This document shows positions 17,103-27,210 of a stretch of DNA of 64,000 bases, piece after piece. The DNA is from Oceanibacterium hippocampi (GTDB lineage: Bacteria; Pseudomonadota; Alphaproteobacteria; Sneathiellales; Sneathiellaceae), in the NCBI RefSeq assembly GCF_900172325.1, contig NZ_FWFR01000001.1, positions 372,001 to 436,000 of the forward strand, read 5' to 3'. Both the position numbers and the translations under genes were made by a program. Positions within the stretch are counted from its first letter, which is position 1, and every line of letters starts with the position of its first letter. The notes below the pieces were generated by a model that had not been told where the DNA came from, did no database searches, and saw only the letters and a list, made by a program, of their open reading frames with translations.

Positions 17103-18332
17103 TCAGCGTCGGGCGCCGGGCGCGAGCCTTGCCTTTCGTCCCTCGACGTCGGGAAGGAAGACGGCGAGGAAGCCCAGCATCGGCAGGAAGGCGCAGATCC
17201 GGTAGACGAATTCGAGGCTCGTCCAGTCCGCGATGACGCCGAGCAGCGCGGCGCCGAGCCCGGCCATGCCGAAGGCGAGCCCGAAGAACAGGCCCGAGAC
17301 CATGCCGACACGGCCTGGCATCAGTTCCTGGGCGTAGACGACGATCGCCGAGAAGGCCGAGGAGAGCACCAGCCCGATCACCACGCTGAGCGCCACGGTC
17401 GCGGTGAGGCCGACATGGGGCAGCACCAGGGTGAAGGGCAGCACGCCCGCGATCGAGCCCCAGATGACCGCCTTTCGGCCGATCCTGTCGCCGACCGGGC
17501 CGCCGATCAGGGTGCCGGCCGCGACCGCGCCGAGGAAGACGAAGAGATAGATCTGCGACTGCACCTCGGAGACGGCGAAGCGCTCCATCAGGTAGAAGAC
17601 GTAGTAGGACGTGAAGCTCGCCAGATAGAAATACTTCGAGAGTATCAGGCAGAAGAGCACGCCGAGCGCGCCGCCGAGCGCCCGGCGGCTGAGCGGGATG
17701 TCGTGGGCGGCCGCGGCACTGCGCACGACGCGCCGGGCGTGGCCGTTCCGCCGGTACCAGTTGCCGATCCCGGTCAGGATGACGATGCCGCCGAGCGCGG
17801 CAAGCGCGAACCAGGCGATGCTCTGCTGACCGCGCGGCAGGACAAAGAAGGCGACCAGCAGCGGGCCGAGTGCCGAGCCGACATTGCCGCCGACCTGGAA
17901 AATCGATTGCGCGAGACCGTGCGCGCCGCCGGACGCGAGCCGGGCGAGGCGCGAGGATTCCGGATGGAAGATCGACGAACCGATGCCGAGCAGCGCGCTG
18001 CCGGCGAGCAATTGCAGGTAGCTCGACGCGAAGGCGAGCGAGAGCAGGCCGAGCATCGTCGACGCCATGCCGACCGGCAGCGAATAGGGCTGCGGCCGGC
18101 GATCGGTGAAGGTCCCGACGAGGGGCTGCAGCAGCGAGGCGGTGACCTGGTAGGTCAGCGTCATCAGCCCGATCTGGGCGAAGCTGAGGTCGAACGCGCC
18201 CTTGAAGATCGGGTAGGCGGCGATCACCAGCGACTGCATCATGTCGTTCAGCATGTGGCAGAAGCTGGCCGCGCCGAGCACTGCATACGCGGTCCCGGCC
18301 GGTTTCGGCCGTTCCAGTGCGATGTCACTCAT
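17103..18332 (-). CDS. MFS transporter, fosmidomycin-resistance (Fsr)-like
   Basis: A 409-residue major-facilitator protein with 12 predicted helices. The first helix segment SFCHMLNDMMQSLVIAAYPIF, TDRRPQPYSLPVGM (loop 2-3) and GIGSSIFHPESSRLA match the Fsr branch, proton-driven drug exporters. The ATG at 18332 is chosen because upstream codons lack family similarity. The divergent AraC gene begins 112 bp away and probably controls it. The substrate cannot be inferred. Confidence 0.78.
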   Translation of the reverse strand: MSDIALERPKPAGTAYAVLGAASFCHMLNDMMQSLVIAAYPIFKGAFDLSFAQIGLMTLTYQVTASLLQPLVGTFTDRRPQPYSLPVGMASTMLGLLSLAFASSYLQLLAGSALLGIGSSIFHPESSRLARLASGGAHGLAQSIFQVGGNVGSALGPLLVAFFVLPRGQQSIAWFALAALGGIVILTGIGNWYRRNGHARRVVRSAAAAHDIPLSRRALGGALGVLFCLILSKYFYLASFTSYYVFYLMERFAVSEVQSQIYLFVFLGAVAAGTLIGGPVGDRIGRKAVIWGSIAGVLPFTLVLPHVGLTATVALSVVIGLVLSSAFSAIVVYAQELMPGRVGMVSGLFFGLAFGMAGLGAALLGVIADWTSLEFVYRICAFLPMLGFLAVFLPDVEGRKARLAPGARR

Positions 18333-18444
18333 TCCAGGAAACCCCGTTAAAGCCCGCTGCAAGACCAGCCCCGAACGCCTCCAGATTGCATCATCGACTG
18401 CGGCCCGCCACCGGGATAGGGTCATTCTCTTACGAGAGTGGGCC

Positions 18445-19236
18445 ATGACGAGAGAAATCGGCGAAATACGCCATCAGCCGACCTTCCGGGATGACGTGCC
18501 GCGTCCGGTCGTCGCCCTCGGCAGCGACTATCCTGACGGCTATCTCATCGCACCGCATTCGCACCGTCGCGGGCAGTTGCTCTACGCCTCGACCGGTGTC
18601 GTCGTGGTGACAACCCCGGATGGCGCCTGGATGATGCCGCCGCAGCGCGGCATATGGATCCCGCCCGGTACGGTCCACGAGGTGCGGATGCTCGGCCCGG
18701 TCAGGATGCGGAGTCTCTATCTTGACGCCGAGGCGGCGCGCGGCATGCCCGACCATTGCCAGGCGCTCGGCGTCCCGCCGCTGATGCGCACGCTGCTCGC
18801 CGAGGCCGTCACCCTGCCGAGGGAATACGCGCCCGCCGGCCGCGCCGACGCGATCATGACCCTTATCCAGCACGAGATGCGCCGCCTGCCACCCCTGCCG
18901 CTGTCGCTGCCCCTGCCCGCCAATGCCGCGCTCGCCCGGCGCTGCCGCGCCTTCGTCCGGCAGCCGAGGCTGCACGAGACCATCGACGACTGGAGCGGCG
19001 ATCTCGGCCTCTCGCGCCGCAGCTTCACCCGGCTGTTCCGTCGCGAGACCGGGTTGAGCTTCGTCGCCTGGCGGCAGCAGGCCTGCATCATGGCGGCCCT
19101 GCCGCGACTGGCCGCCGGTGAGCCGGTGACCGCGGTGGCCATCGATCTCGGCTACAACAACCCGGCCGCCTTCACGACGATGTTCAGGCGCGCGCTCGGA
19201 TCGTCGCCGGGCACCTATCTGGAAGCGAAGGGCTGA
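18445..19236 (+). CDS. AraC-family regulator with N-terminal cupin
   Basis: A 263-residue regulator. The N-terminal cupin (residues 20-100: SHRRGQLLYAS, PPQRGIWIPPGTVHEV) is the usual ligand domain of the RhaR/YdeC-like group. The C-terminal double HTH follows (DLGLSRRSFTRLFRRETGLSF, then VAIDLGYNNPAAFTTMFRRALGSSPGTYL). It is divergent from the Fsr-like exporter with a 112-bp shared control region, a typical local-regulator arrangement. GAGAGTGGGCC precedes the ATG. Confidence 0.8.
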   Translation: MTREIGEIRHQPTFRDDVPRPVVALGSDYPDGYLIAPHSHRRGQLLYASTGVVVVTTPDGAWMMPPQRGIWIPPGTVHEVRMLGPVRMRSLYLDAEAARGMPDHCQALGVPPLMRTLLAEAVTLPREYAPAGRADAIMTLIQHEMRRLPPLPLSLPLPANAALARRCRAFVRQPRLHETIDDWSGDLGLSRRSFTRLFRRETGLSFVAWRQQACIMAALPRLAAGEPVTAVAIDLGYNNPAAFTTMFRRALGSSPGTYLEAKG

Positions 19237-19239
19237 GGC

Positions 19240-20763
19240 TCACCGCCCGGCGGCGATGCGGCGGTAGGAGAGCGCCTCGGCGATATGGATCCGGCTGACG
19301 TCCTCGGCCCCCTCCAGGTCGGCGAGGGTGCGGGCGACACGAAGCACCCGGTGGTAGCCGCGCGCCGAGAGCCGCATGTGACCGACCGCCTGCGTGAGCA
19401 GCGCGCGGCCGGCCTCGTCCGGCGCGACCAGCCGCTCCAGCGCCTCGCCGTCCAGTTCCGCGTTCGAGCGGCAGCCCACGATACCCGCCGCCGCGAAGCG
19501 GGCATGCTGGCGCGCCCGGGCGGCAGCGACCCGGGCGGCGACCTCGGCCGTGCCCTCGGCCGGTGGCGGGAGCGTCAAGTCGGCGGCCGAGAGCGCCGGC
19601 ACCTCGATATGCAGGTCGATGCGGTCGAACACCGGGCCGGAGATCCGCGACTGGTAGTCGAGCGCGCAGCGCGGCGCCCGGGCGCAGGCCAGCGCCGGAT
19701 CGTCGAGGTGACCGCAGCGGCAGGGATTCATCGCCGCGACGAGCTGGACCCGGGCTGGATAGGCGACATGCGCGTTGGCGCGGGCGATCAGCACCTCGCC
19801 GCTTTCCATCGGCTGGCGCAAGGCCTCGAGCACCGGGCGGGCGAACTCCGGCAGTTCGTCGAGAAACAGCACGCCCATATGCGAAAGCGACATCTCGCCC
19901 GGCCGGACCCGGCTGCCGCCGCCGACCATGGCGGCGACCGAGATCGAATGATGCGGCCCGCGAAACGGCCGGCGGCGGCTGATCCGGCCGTCCTTGAGCT
20001 CCCCGGCGAGGCTGTGGATCATCGAGACCGAGAGCGCCTCCTCCGGCGTCAGGTCAGGGAGCAACCCGGGCAGCCGGGCCGCCAGCATCGACTTGCCGGA
20101 ACCCGGCGGGCCGATCATCAGCATGTTGTGGCCGCCGGCCGCCGCCACTTCCAGCGCCCGCTTCGCGGTCTCCTGGCCCTTGATGTCCTTCAGGTCGAGC
20201 AGCCGGCCGACCCCGTCGTCGTCGGCGAGCTTTGGCTCGGGCGGGCCCATCACCTGGCTGCCCTTGAAGTGATTGACGAGTTGCAGGATCGAGGCCGGCG
20301 CCAGGATCTCCAGTTCGCCGGCCCAGGCCGCCTCGCCGCCACAGGCGCGGGGGCAGATCATGCCGAGGCCGCGCGCGACCGCGTCGATCGCCGCCGGCAG
20401 CACGCCGGACACCGCGCTCACCGCGCCATCTAGGGCAAGCTCGCCCAGGATCGTGAAGGCCTCCAGCTCGTCGGCCGGCAGCACCCCCATCACCGCAAGC
20501 AGCCCGGCGGCGATCGGCAGGTCGTAATGACTGCCTTCCTTGGGCAGGTCGGCCGGAGCGAGATTGACGGTGATCCGCTTCGGCGGCAGCGCCAGTCCGA
20601 TCGCGGAAAGCGCGGCGCGGACCCGTTCACGGCTCTCGCCGACCGCCTTGTCCGGCAGCCCGACGATGGTGAAGGCCGGCAGCCCGGCGGCTATCTGCAC
20701 CTGGACGTCGACCGGCATCACCTGGATGCCCTGAAAGGCGACCGTATTGACGCGCGCGACCAT
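19240..20763 (-). CDS. comM: YifB/ComM family Mg-chelatase-like AAA+ ATPase
   Basis: A 507-residue protein with an N-terminal Lon-protease-like fold (FTIVGLPDKAVGESRERVRAAL), a Mg-chelatase AAA+ core (Walker A GPPGSGKS, Walker B GVLFLDELPEF, MNPCRCGH insert with a cysteine cluster) and a C-terminal helical domain. ComM homologues are hexameric helicases that promote branch migration during integration of imported DNA. Full length. Start at 20763 (MVARVNTVAFQG), the conserved family N-terminus. Confidence 0.85.
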   Translation of the reverse strand: MVARVNTVAFQGIQVMPVDVQVQIAAGLPAFTIVGLPDKAVGESRERVRAALSAIGLALPPKRITVNLAPADLPKEGSHYDLPIAAGLLAVMGVLPADELEAFTILGELALDGAVSAVSGVLPAAIDAVARGLGMICPRACGGEAAWAGELEILAPASILQLVNHFKGSQVMGPPEPKLADDDGVGRLLDLKDIKGQETAKRALEVAAAGGHNMLMIGPPGSGKSMLAARLPGLLPDLTPEEALSVSMIHSLAGELKDGRISRRRPFRGPHHSISVAAMVGGGSRVRPGEMSLSHMGVLFLDELPEFARPVLEALRQPMESGEVLIARANAHVAYPARVQLVAAMNPCRCGHLDDPALACARAPRCALDYQSRISGPVFDRIDLHIEVPALSAADLTLPPPAEGTAEVAARVAAARARQHARFAAAGIVGCRSNAELDGEALERLVAPDEAGRALLTQAVGHMRLSARGYHRVLRVARTLADLEGAEDVSRIHIAEALSYRRIAAGR

Positions 20764-20847
20764 GCTGCCCCTCCCCCAAGGGCAATTGTAGGCATAACCG
20801 CAAGATCGCGCCAAGCGTGCGAATGCCCCCGGGGGAAACGCGGGGGG

Positions 20848-21810
20848 TCAGGCCGCGCCGGGCCGCCGGCCGTTGAGCCGACCCTCGATCGCGTCCCAGA
20901 TCTGCGCTTCCAGGCAGACCCCGTCGAAGCGGTTGATCTCCTGCAGGCCGGTCGGCGAGGTGACGTTGATTTCCGTCAGATAGTCGCCGATCACGTCGAT
21001 GCCGACGAACAGCAGGCCCTGTTCGCGGAGCGCCGGGCCGATCATCTCGCAGATTTCCTGCTCGCGCCGGGTCAGCGCGGCCTGTTCGGGTCGCCCGCCG
21101 GCATGCATGTTGGAACGCGCCTCGCCGGCCGACGGTACCCGGTTGATGGCGCCGGCCGGTTTCCCGTCGATCAGGATGATCCGCTTGTCGCCCTTGCGGA
21201 CCTCGGGCAGGTAGCGCTGCACGATGACCGGCTCGCGATAGAACTGGGTGAACATCTCCATCAGCGAGCCGAGATTCTCGTCGCCCGGCTGCAGGTGAAA
21301 GACGCCGGCGCCGCCGTTGCCGTAGAGCGGCTTGACGATGATGTCCTTGTGTTCGTCCCGGAAGGCGTCGATGGCGATGCGGTCACTGGTGATCAGGGTC
21401 GGCGGCAGCAGCCCCTCGAAATGGGTGACGAAAAGCTTCTCCGGCGCGTTCCGCACATTGACCGGGTCGTTCACCACCAGCGTTTCGGGGTGGACATGCT
21501 GCAGCAGGTGGGTCGCGGTGATGTAGGACATGTCGAAGGGTGGATCCTGGCGCATCAGCACCACGTCCATGGTCCGCAGATCGATCACCTCGGGCGCGCC
21601 GAGCGTCGCGTGGTTGCCCTTCTCGCGCCGGACCTCCAGCGGCCGCGCCCGGGCCATGACGCGGCCGTCGCGCAGCGACAGGTCGCGCGGCAGGTAATGA
21701 TAGAGGCCGTAACCGCGTTTCTGCGCCTCGAGCGCCAGCACGAAGGTGGAATCGGCGTTGATGTCGATGGTCTGGATCGGATCCATCTGGATGGCGACGG
21801 CGAGGCTCAT
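20848..21810 (-). CDS. gshB: Glutathione synthetase
   Basis: A 320-residue ATP-grasp enzyme joining gamma-glutamylcysteine and glycine. Family landmarks are [18 protein letters not shown] at the N-terminus, [18 protein letters not shown], the ATP-grasp loop [11 protein letters not shown], and the C-terminal [25 protein letters not shown]. Length is standard (about 315). It is downstream of the yraN and dolP-like genes on the same strand, an order often seen in alphaproteobacteria. Confidence 0.92.
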   Translation of the reverse strand: MSLAVAIQMDPIQTIDINADSTFVLALEAQKRGYGLYHYLPRDLSLRDGRVMARARPLEVRREKGNHATLGAPEVIDLRTMDVVLMRQDPPFDMSYITATHLLQHVHPETLVVNDPVNVRNAPEKLFVTHFEGLLPPTLITSDRIAIDAFRDEHKDIIVKPLYGNGGAGVFHLQPGDENLGSLMEMFTQFYREPVIVQRYLPEVRKGDKRIILIDGKPAGAINRVPSAGEARSNMHAGGRPEQAALTRREQEICEMIGPALREQGLLFVGIDVIGDYLTEINVTSPTGLQEINRFDGVCLEAQIWDAIEGRLNGRRPGAA

Positions 21811-21940
21811 GCGGTCTCCGGAAATGCGGCGGGACGGATCGTCCCCTCAGGTTCGGGCGCTCACCATAGCCGGGCGCCGGGCCAGGCTCAATTCGACTGT
21901 TGCCGGCTCTCGCCGAGCCGCGCGAGCCGTCCGCCGCCGG

Positions 21941-22543
21941 TCACGAGTTCCGGCGCGGATCGTCGCGCAGCCGGACATGGCTGATGACCTTGCGGACGCC
22001 GCGGATATTGCGGGCCCGGCTGGTGACGCGGCGCAACTCGCCATCGTCGCGGGCGATACCGATCAGGTAGATGATCCCGTTCACCGTCTCGACCGTGTAG
22101 TTGATGTCGCGGATCTCGAGGTCGGCGATCATCTCGGTGCGAAGCTGGGTCGTGATCCAGACATCCTTGGCGATGTCCATCACCGTGCTCCGGTCATCGA
22201 CCTGAAGCTCGTTAAGAACTTCCCTGACACCCTCGGCCTGCCAGGCAAGGCGGGCCGCCTCGACGCGATGCTCGGGCAGGGCGACGTCGCCGGTCAGCAG
22301 CACCCGGCCCTCGACCACGTCGACCGAGACATTGGTGAACAGCACCTGGTCCTTCTGCAGCAGAAGGTGATTGATCTCGAGCTTGATGCCGATATCGTCG
22401 ACCGCGTTGCCGATCGATCGTTCCTGCGCGGCGGTGACGCCGACCGCGGCGCCGCCACCGATGACGGCACTGGCGCAGCCGCCGAGGGCCAGCAACCCGG
22501 TCGCCAGAAACAGCCAGCGGCCCATGTCCCGGTGAAGCATCAT
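21941..22543 (-). CDS. dolP: Double-BON-domain lipoprotein, DolP/YraP-like
   Basis: A 200-residue outer-membrane lipoprotein candidate. The N-terminal signal ends in the lipobox LGGC (Cys near residue 22), followed by a Gly/Ala-rich linker and two BON domains. KLEINHLLLQKDQVLFTNVSVDVVEGRV and VWITTQLRTEMIADLE are close to E. coli DolP (the WITT segment is characteristic). DolP supports outer-membrane integrity and BAM function in enterics. Start ATG 22543 follows AAGGGATGAG; a second in-frame ATG is the next codon. It is just downstream of yraN, mirroring the lpoA-yraN-diaA-yraP neighbourhood of E. coli without diaA. Confidence 0.8.
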   Translation of the reverse strand: MMLHRDMGRWLFLATGLLALGGCASAVIGGGAAVGVTAAQERSIGNAVDDIGIKLEINHLLLQKDQVLFTNVSVDVVEGRVLLTGDVALPEHRVEAARLAWQAEGVREVLNELQVDDRSTVMDIAKDVWITTQLRTEMIADLEIRDINYTVETVNGIIYLIGIARDDGELRRVTSRARNIRGVRKVISHVRLRDDPRRNS

Positions 22544-22596
22544 CTCATCCCTTCGTCGCGCATCCGGTAGGCGAATAATTGTCCTGCATATGGGGC

Positions 22597-22968
22597 CTAA
22601 AGCCGCCACGCGTCCAAAATATGGCAAGGTCGCCGGAATCCGGCAACCAGGATGACGTCGAACCGCACATCGAGGCCGGCCAGCGCCGGCCGGACGGCAA
22701 GGAATCCCTCGAGCCCGCGGGCGATCCGGCGCCGCTGGCGCGGCGTGATCGCGTCGAGCGCGGTGGCGATGTCGGCCCGGCGCTTGACCTCGACCGCGAC
22801 CAGATGGCGACCGCGACGGGCGACGATATCGACCTCGCCGGCCGGATGGCGATAGCGCCGGGCAAGGATGCGGTAACCCTTGAGACGCAGCCAAATGACC
22901 GCGACATCCTCGGCCAGCCGTCCGGCGCGATAGGCGCGACGCCGCTCCTCCCGATCCCGTCCGGCCAT
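22597..22968 (-). CDS. yraN: YraN family (UPF0102) nuclease-like protein
   Basis: A 123-residue member of the UPF0102 group with a restriction-endonuclease-like core. GEVDIVARRGRHLVAVEVKRR contains the E-x-D...E-V-K pattern, with RRAYRAGRLAEDVAVIWLRLKGYRILARRYR before it. The cellular function is unsettled. An excellent ribosome-binding site (GGGGAGGAGGG) precedes the ATG at 22968. It is divergent from the LpoA-like gene, with 111 bp between start codons. The usual rsmI neighbour is not present here. Confidence 0.83.
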   Translation of the reverse strand: MAGRDREERRRAYRAGRLAEDVAVIWLRLKGYRILARRYRHPAGEVDIVARRGRHLVAVEVKRRADIATALDAITPRQRRRIARGLEGFLAVRPALAGLDVRFDVILVAGFRRPCHILDAWRL

Positions 22969-23079
22969 CCCTCCTCCCCGCCCGATTCCCGTAATTCTGC
23001 CGCATTGGCGGCGCAGTTTACAGCATCGGGAGGGAGGGCTACTTTCGGCGGAGGCGTGCCGGCAAGAAGAAATGGGACC

Positions 23080-24492
23080 ATGCGCAAGGAAGTGAACCAT
23101 CCGTCGACCCGGCGGCCCGCGGGACCGCGGTTACGCGCGCTTGGCGCCGCCGCGGCGCTGTTGTTCGCGCTGGCTGCCTGTTCGTCCTCGCCACCGCCGG
23201 AACCCGCGCCGCCGCCGCCCGCCGCCGAGACCCAGCCGTCCGCCCCGGTGCTGCCGCCGCAGCCGACGATCACCCAGCCTGCCGGGCCGAGCGCGCCGAT
23301 CGTCTCCGAGACCCGGCTGATCCCGCCGCGCCCCGGCGCGCCGACGCCGATCAAGATCGGCCTGTTGCTGCCGTTGTCAGGGCCGAATGCCGAGATCGGC
23401 CAGGCCCTGCTCAATGCCGCCCAGATCGCGCTTTTCGATGCCCGCGATCCGCGCCTGATGCTGTTGCCGGGCGACACCGGCGCCACGCCCGAAGGCGCGG
23501 TCGCCGCTGCCAACCAGGTGCTCAGCGAGGGCGCCCAGCTGCTGCTCGGGCCGCTCTTCGCGACCGCCGCGCCGGCCGTCGGCGAGGTCGCACGGGCGCG
23601 CGGCGTCAACGTTGTCACCTTTTCCAACGACCGCCGGGTCGCGGGCAACGGCGTCTTCGTGCTCGGCCTGACCCCGGAACAGCAGATCATGCGGGTCATC
23701 GCCGGGGCGCGCCGGGACGGCCTGTCGCGCTTCGCCCTCCTAGCGCCGGATTCGCCTTACGGTCGGTCGGTCGCGGATGCACTCCGGGTGGCCCTGCTGC
23801 GCTACGGCGGCAGCCTCGTGCGCGAGGAGATCTATCCGGCGACGCTCGATCCCGGCGGCGACGAGATGCACGCGACGATCCGCCGTCTTGCCGATTACGA
23901 GGCCCGCCGTCGCGCCCTGCAGGAGCAGAGGCGCGCGCTGACCGCCCGCCAGGACGCGGTCGCCAAGCGGGCCCTCCGGCGGCTCGAAACCCTCGATACG
24001 TTCGGCGACCTGGACTACGACGCCGTGGTGCTGCCGGAGGGAGGCGGCCGGCTGCGCGCCATCGCGCCGCTCCTGCCCTTCTACGATATCGATACGAGCA
24101 AGCAGCGCCTGATCGGCACCGGACTGTGGGCCGAACCCGGCCTCGGCAAGGAACCGGCGATGGTCGGCGGCTGGTTCGCCGCGCCCGAACCGGGCAATGC
24201 CGAGGTCTTCAGCGATCGCTACAAGGCGGCCTATGGCACCGTCCCGCCGCGCATCGCGAGCCTTGCCTACGACGCGCTGGCGCTCGCCGCCGCCCTCGCC
24301 AACGAGGCTGACGGCGCCGATTTCAGCGTCACCGCGCTGGAGAGCCCGGGCGGTTTCCTCGGTTATGATGGGATCTTCCGCTTCGGTCCGGACGGCGTTG
24401 CCGAGCGCGGCCTGGCGATCCTCGAGATCACCGCCGAGGGGACCCGGGTCCGCTCGCCGGCGCCCATTCGTTTCGAGGATATCGGCAGCTAG
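23080..24492 (+). CDS. LpoA-like penicillin-binding-protein activator lipoprotein
   Basis: A 470-residue lipoprotein with signal and lipobox LAAC (about residue 33), a Pro-rich linker of roughly 60 residues, and a periplasmic-binding-fold domain (KIGLLLPLSGPNAEIGQALLN, LLGPLFATAAPAV, ALLAPDSPYGRSVADALR, LAYDALALAAAL) typical of LpoA C-domains. In E. coli LpoA activates PBP1a transpeptidation. The TPR-like N-domain of gammaproteobacterial LpoA is missing, as is common in alphaproteobacteria. A coiled-coil-like insert at about 270-310 is rich in Arg, Ala and Gln. Location next to yraN and the dolP-like gene supports the assignment. Confidence 0.78.
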   Translation: MRKEVNHPSTRRPAGPRLRALGAAAALLFALAACSSSPPPEPAPPPPAAETQPSAPVLPPQPTITQPAGPSAPIVSETRLIPPRPGAPTPIKIGLLLPLSGPNAEIGQALLNAAQIALFDARDPRLMLLPGDTGATPEGAVAAANQVLSEGAQLLLGPLFATAAPAVGEVARARGVNVVTFSNDRRVAGNGVFVLGLTPEQQIMRVIAGARRDGLSRFALLAPDSPYGRSVADALRVALLRYGGSLVREEIYPATLDPGGDEMHATIRRLADYEARRRALQEQRRALTARQDAVAKRALRRLETLDTFGDLDYDAVVLPEGGGRLRAIAPLLPFYDIDTSKQRLIGTGLWAEPGLGKEPAMVGGWFAAPEPGNAEVFSDRYKAAYGTVPPRIASLAYDALALAAALANEADGADFSVTALESPGGFLGYDGIFRFGPDGVAERGLAILEITAEGTRVRSPAPIRFEDIGS

Positions 24493-24502
24493 CGGGCGTC
24501 TC

Positions 24503-25345
24503 TCAGTCGAGCCTTTCCGGCGGCCGGGCGAGATAGCCGGTCGGCGTGTCGCCCGCCATGAGCGCGAATTCACGCACCAAGTGCGACTGGTCGGAATAGC
24601 CGGCCTCGGCGGCGATGTCGGCCCAGTCGGGCCGTGCCGGTGATCGCTCAGCCAGCCGGCGCGCCAGATCGAAACGCAATACCCGGGCGACGAGCTTCGG
24701 ACCGCCGCCGATCTCGGCCGCGAAGCAGTGCGCCAGATGCTTGCGGCTCCAGCCGATTTCCCGAGCCAGATCGCCGATCGCCATCCGCCCGTCGCTGTCG
24801 CGGAGCCGTTGCCAGGCGTACACGACCGCGGGCGAGGGAGGTCGCGTGCGGGCAACCCGTTGCCGGACCCAGCGGTCGGCGAGATCGAGGCGCTCGGGCC
24901 AGCCCGCCGCCTCGGCGAGACGGTCGCGGATTTGCACGAGCTCGGCATCGAACAGATCGTCGAGCGCGACGCATTGGCCGGCGATCTCGGTCATCGGCAT
25001 CCCCAGCAGGCGTGAGGCACCAAGCGGCGTGAGGTCGACCTGCACGCATCGGGCGCGTCCGTCCGAGGCGACATCGACGCAGCCGGGCAGAAGCCCGGCG
25101 ACGAAACTTCCGTGACGTTCCCCTTGGACCGGATCGCCACCCATCCCCCGGATCGAGAAGGCCGATCCGAAGGAGATGATCAGCGGCACCGTGAGCGTCG
25201 CCACCTCGCGCCGCCAGATCCGGAGGTCGGTAGCTTCCGCATAGCCAGCATAGCCGACGACGAGCTGGCCGAGTTCGGCCGAGGGCTGCGCACGGGCCAT
25301 TTCCCAGCGCCCTTCGGGGCATCGTTCGACGGTCGCCTGAAGCAT
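24503..25345 (-). CDS. AraC-family transcriptional regulator
   Basis: A 280-residue regulator. The N-terminal half (SAELGQLVVGYAGYAEATDL...) resembles AraC proteins with a DUF6597-like effector domain; ARCVQVDLTPLGASRLLGMPM is a typical segment there. The C-terminal double HTH spans about 180-275 (IGDLAREIGWSRKHLAHCFAAEIG, then DIAAEAGYSDQSHLVREF). The ATG at 25345 is preferred over upstream starts because GGAG lies 7 bp before it. The target is unknown; it is not divergent from any obvious structural gene. Confidence 0.75.
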   Translation of the reverse strand: MLQATVERCPEGRWEMARAQPSAELGQLVVGYAGYAEATDLRIWRREVATLTVPLIISFGSAFSIRGMGGDPVQGERHGSFVAGLLPGCVDVASDGRARCVQVDLTPLGASRLLGMPMTEIAGQCVALDDLFDAELVQIRDRLAEAAGWPERLDLADRWVRQRVARTRPPSPAVVYAWQRLRDSDGRMAIGDLAREIGWSRKHLAHCFAAEIGGGPKLVARVLRFDLARRLAERSPARPDWADIAAEAGYSDQSHLVREFALMAGDTPTGYLARPPERLD

Positions 25346-25400
25346 CCCTTGGCTCCGTTGCTGCGCGGTCCAGTCTAGCCGGATCGGACGCGCCGGGCCA

Positions 25401-26609
25401 TCAGTCGGCGCAGAGTTCGGCAACGACGCTGTTGAGAACCGCATGGCCAGCCTCGGTCGCGTAGAGGCGGTCCGCCGTCTCGCCAAGCAGGCCGTGCTCG
25501 ACCAGCCGGGCGAGGCGCGAAGCAGCGGTCATCGCCGCGATGGGGCGGCCAACGACAGCCTCGAAATTCGCCTTCCAGACCCCCTCGCGAAGGCGAAGTC
25601 CCATTAGAAGCACTTCTTCGGCCAGTTCCTGGGGCTCGGTTAGCGGGGTTTCGACTTCGACGCCGTGACCGGCGCGTCCGACCGCGTCGAGCCACCGTTC
25701 CGGCTTCCGGTGCGCGGCGGTCGCACGGCGGATACCGTCGATCGCGATCCGGCCATGAGCGCCCGGGCCGAGCCCGAGATAATCGCCGCTCCGCCAGTAG
25801 ATCAGGTTGTGTCGGCTCTCCTCGCCCGGCCGGGCGTGGTTCGAGGTCTCGTAGGCCGGCAGCCCGGCCGCCGCCGTCATCTCGCGCGTCATGCGGAACA
25901 GCGCTTCGGTGGTTTCGTCGGGTGGCAGCACCAGCCGGCCCTGGCGGGCGGCGCTGTGAAAGGCAGTCCCGGGCTCCAGCGTCAGCTGATAGAGCGACAG
26001 GTGGCCGAGGCTCCGTTCCAGGGCGGCGGCAAGCTCGCGTTCCCAGGCCGCCGGCGTCTGTCCGGGATGGGCGTAGATCAGGTCGAATGAGCCGCGCGGA
26101 AAGACCGCCTGCGCCAGATCGAGCGCCGCGAGCGCCTCGGACGCCGAATGCTCGCGGCCGAGAAAACCGAGCGTCGCGCCGTCGAGCGACTGCACGCCGA
26201 GCGACAGGCGGTTGACGCCCGCCGCCCGGAAGCCCTCGAACTTCGCCGCCTCGACCGAGGTCGGGTTGGCCTCCAGCGTGATCTCGACGTCGTCCGCGAG
26301 GCCGAAAGTGGTGGCAATGCCCTCGATCACTGCGGCGACCAGATCCACCGGCATCAGCGACGGCGTTCCGCCGCCGAAGAAGATGCTGTCGACCGGGCGG
26401 CGCGGCAGGCGTCCGGCCCAGTAGCGGATCTCGGCCGCGTAGCCTTCCGCGAAGCGCTCCGGGTCGTGGGCGGCGCGGACATGGCTGTTGAAGTCGCAAT
26501 AGGGGCACTTCTTCAGGCAGAAGGGCCAATGCACATAGATGCCGAAACCGCGATCCGGGGCGACCGCCGGGTGATCCGTTCCCGTCGTGCGGTCAGGCGA
26601 AACAGGCAT
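25401..26609 (-). CDS. hemW: Radical SAM heme chaperone HemW
   Basis: A 402-residue radical-SAM protein of the HemN-like group. The cluster motif [10 protein letters not shown] (CxxxCxxC) sits near residue 31, followed by [14 protein letters not shown] and [12 protein letters not shown]. The C-terminal HemN_C domain ([23 protein letters not shown]) is present. The extra N-terminal Cys of true HemN is not evident and the length matches HemW, which delivers heme to membrane proteins. It overlaps rdgB by 17 bp within the conserved alphaproteobacterial order rph-rdgB-hemW. Confidence 0.88.
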   Translation of the reverse strand: MPVSPDRTTGTDHPAVAPDRGFGIYVHWPFCLKKCPYCDFNSHVRAAHDPERFAEGYAAEIRYWAGRLPRRPVDSIFFGGGTPSLMPVDLVAAVIEGIATTFGLADDVEITLEANPTSVEAAKFEGFRAAGVNRLSLGVQSLDGATLGFLGREHSASEALAALDLAQAVFPRGSFDLIYAHPGQTPAAWERELAAALERSLGHLSLYQLTLEPGTAFHSAARQGRLVLPPDETTEALFRMTREMTAAAGLPAYETSNHARPGEESRHNLIYWRSGDYLGLGPGAHGRIAIDGIRRATAAHRKPERWLDAVGRAGHGVEVETPLTEPQELAEEVLLMGLRLREGVWKANFEAVVGRPIAAMTAASRLARLVEHGLLGETADRLYATEAGHAVLNSVVAELCAD

Positions 26610-27210
26610 CGATCAGCAGGCGGAAGGCCCGCGCCCGATGGCTGATCCGGTGCTTTTCTTCCGGCGCCATCTCGCCGAAGGTCTCGTCCACCCCCTCGGG
26701 CAGGAACATCGGGTCGTAGCCGAAACCGGCATTGCCGCGCGGCGGCCAGACCAGCGTGCCGGCGATCCGCCCCTCGAAGCATTCGACATGATCGTCCGGC
26801 CAGGCGAGCGCGAGTGCCGAGACGAAAGCGGCACCGCGCGCCTCGGGCCGATTCGCGCCCTTCGCGGCAAGTGCCTTCTCGACACGCTCCATCGCATAGC
26901 CGAAGTCCCGGTCCGGCCCGGCCCAGCGGGCGGAATAGATGCCGGGATCGCCGCCGAGGGCATCGACCGCCAGTCCCGAATCGTCGGCCAGCGCCGGCAG
27001 ACCGCTGCCCTGCGCGGCGGCGAGCGCCTTCAGGATTGCGTTCTCGGCAAAGGTGACGCCGGTCTCCTCCGGCTCCGGCAGGCCGAGGCTCGCGGCCGAG
27101 ATCGCCTCGAGCCGGTAGGGCGACAGCAGATCGTTGATCTCGCGCACCTTGCCCGCATTGTGGCTCGCGACGACGAGCCTGCTGTCGGCGAAGCGGCGAT
27201 GCCCGCTCAT
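26593..27210 (-). CDS. rdgB: Non-canonical purine NTP pyrophosphatase RdgB/HAM1
   Basis: A 205-residue house-cleaning enzyme that hydrolyses dITP and XTP to monophosphates. [10 protein letters not shown] is the substrate loop, [15 protein letters not shown] the metal-binding segment, [14 protein letters not shown] the catalytic Asp region, and [12 protein letters not shown] plus [10 protein letters not shown] the C-terminal signature. Its ATG overlaps the rph stop by 4 bp, so the two are translationally coupled. Confidence 0.92.
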   Translation of the reverse strand: MSGHRRFADSRLVVASHNAGKVREINDLLSPYRLEAISAASLGLPEPEETGVTFAENAILKALAAAQGSGLPALADDSGLAVDALGGDPGIYSARWAGPDRDFGYAMERVEKALAAKGANRPEARGAAFVSALALAWPDDHVECFEGRIAGTLVWPPRGNAGFGYDPMFLPEGVDETFGEMAPEEKHRISHRARAFRLLIDACFA

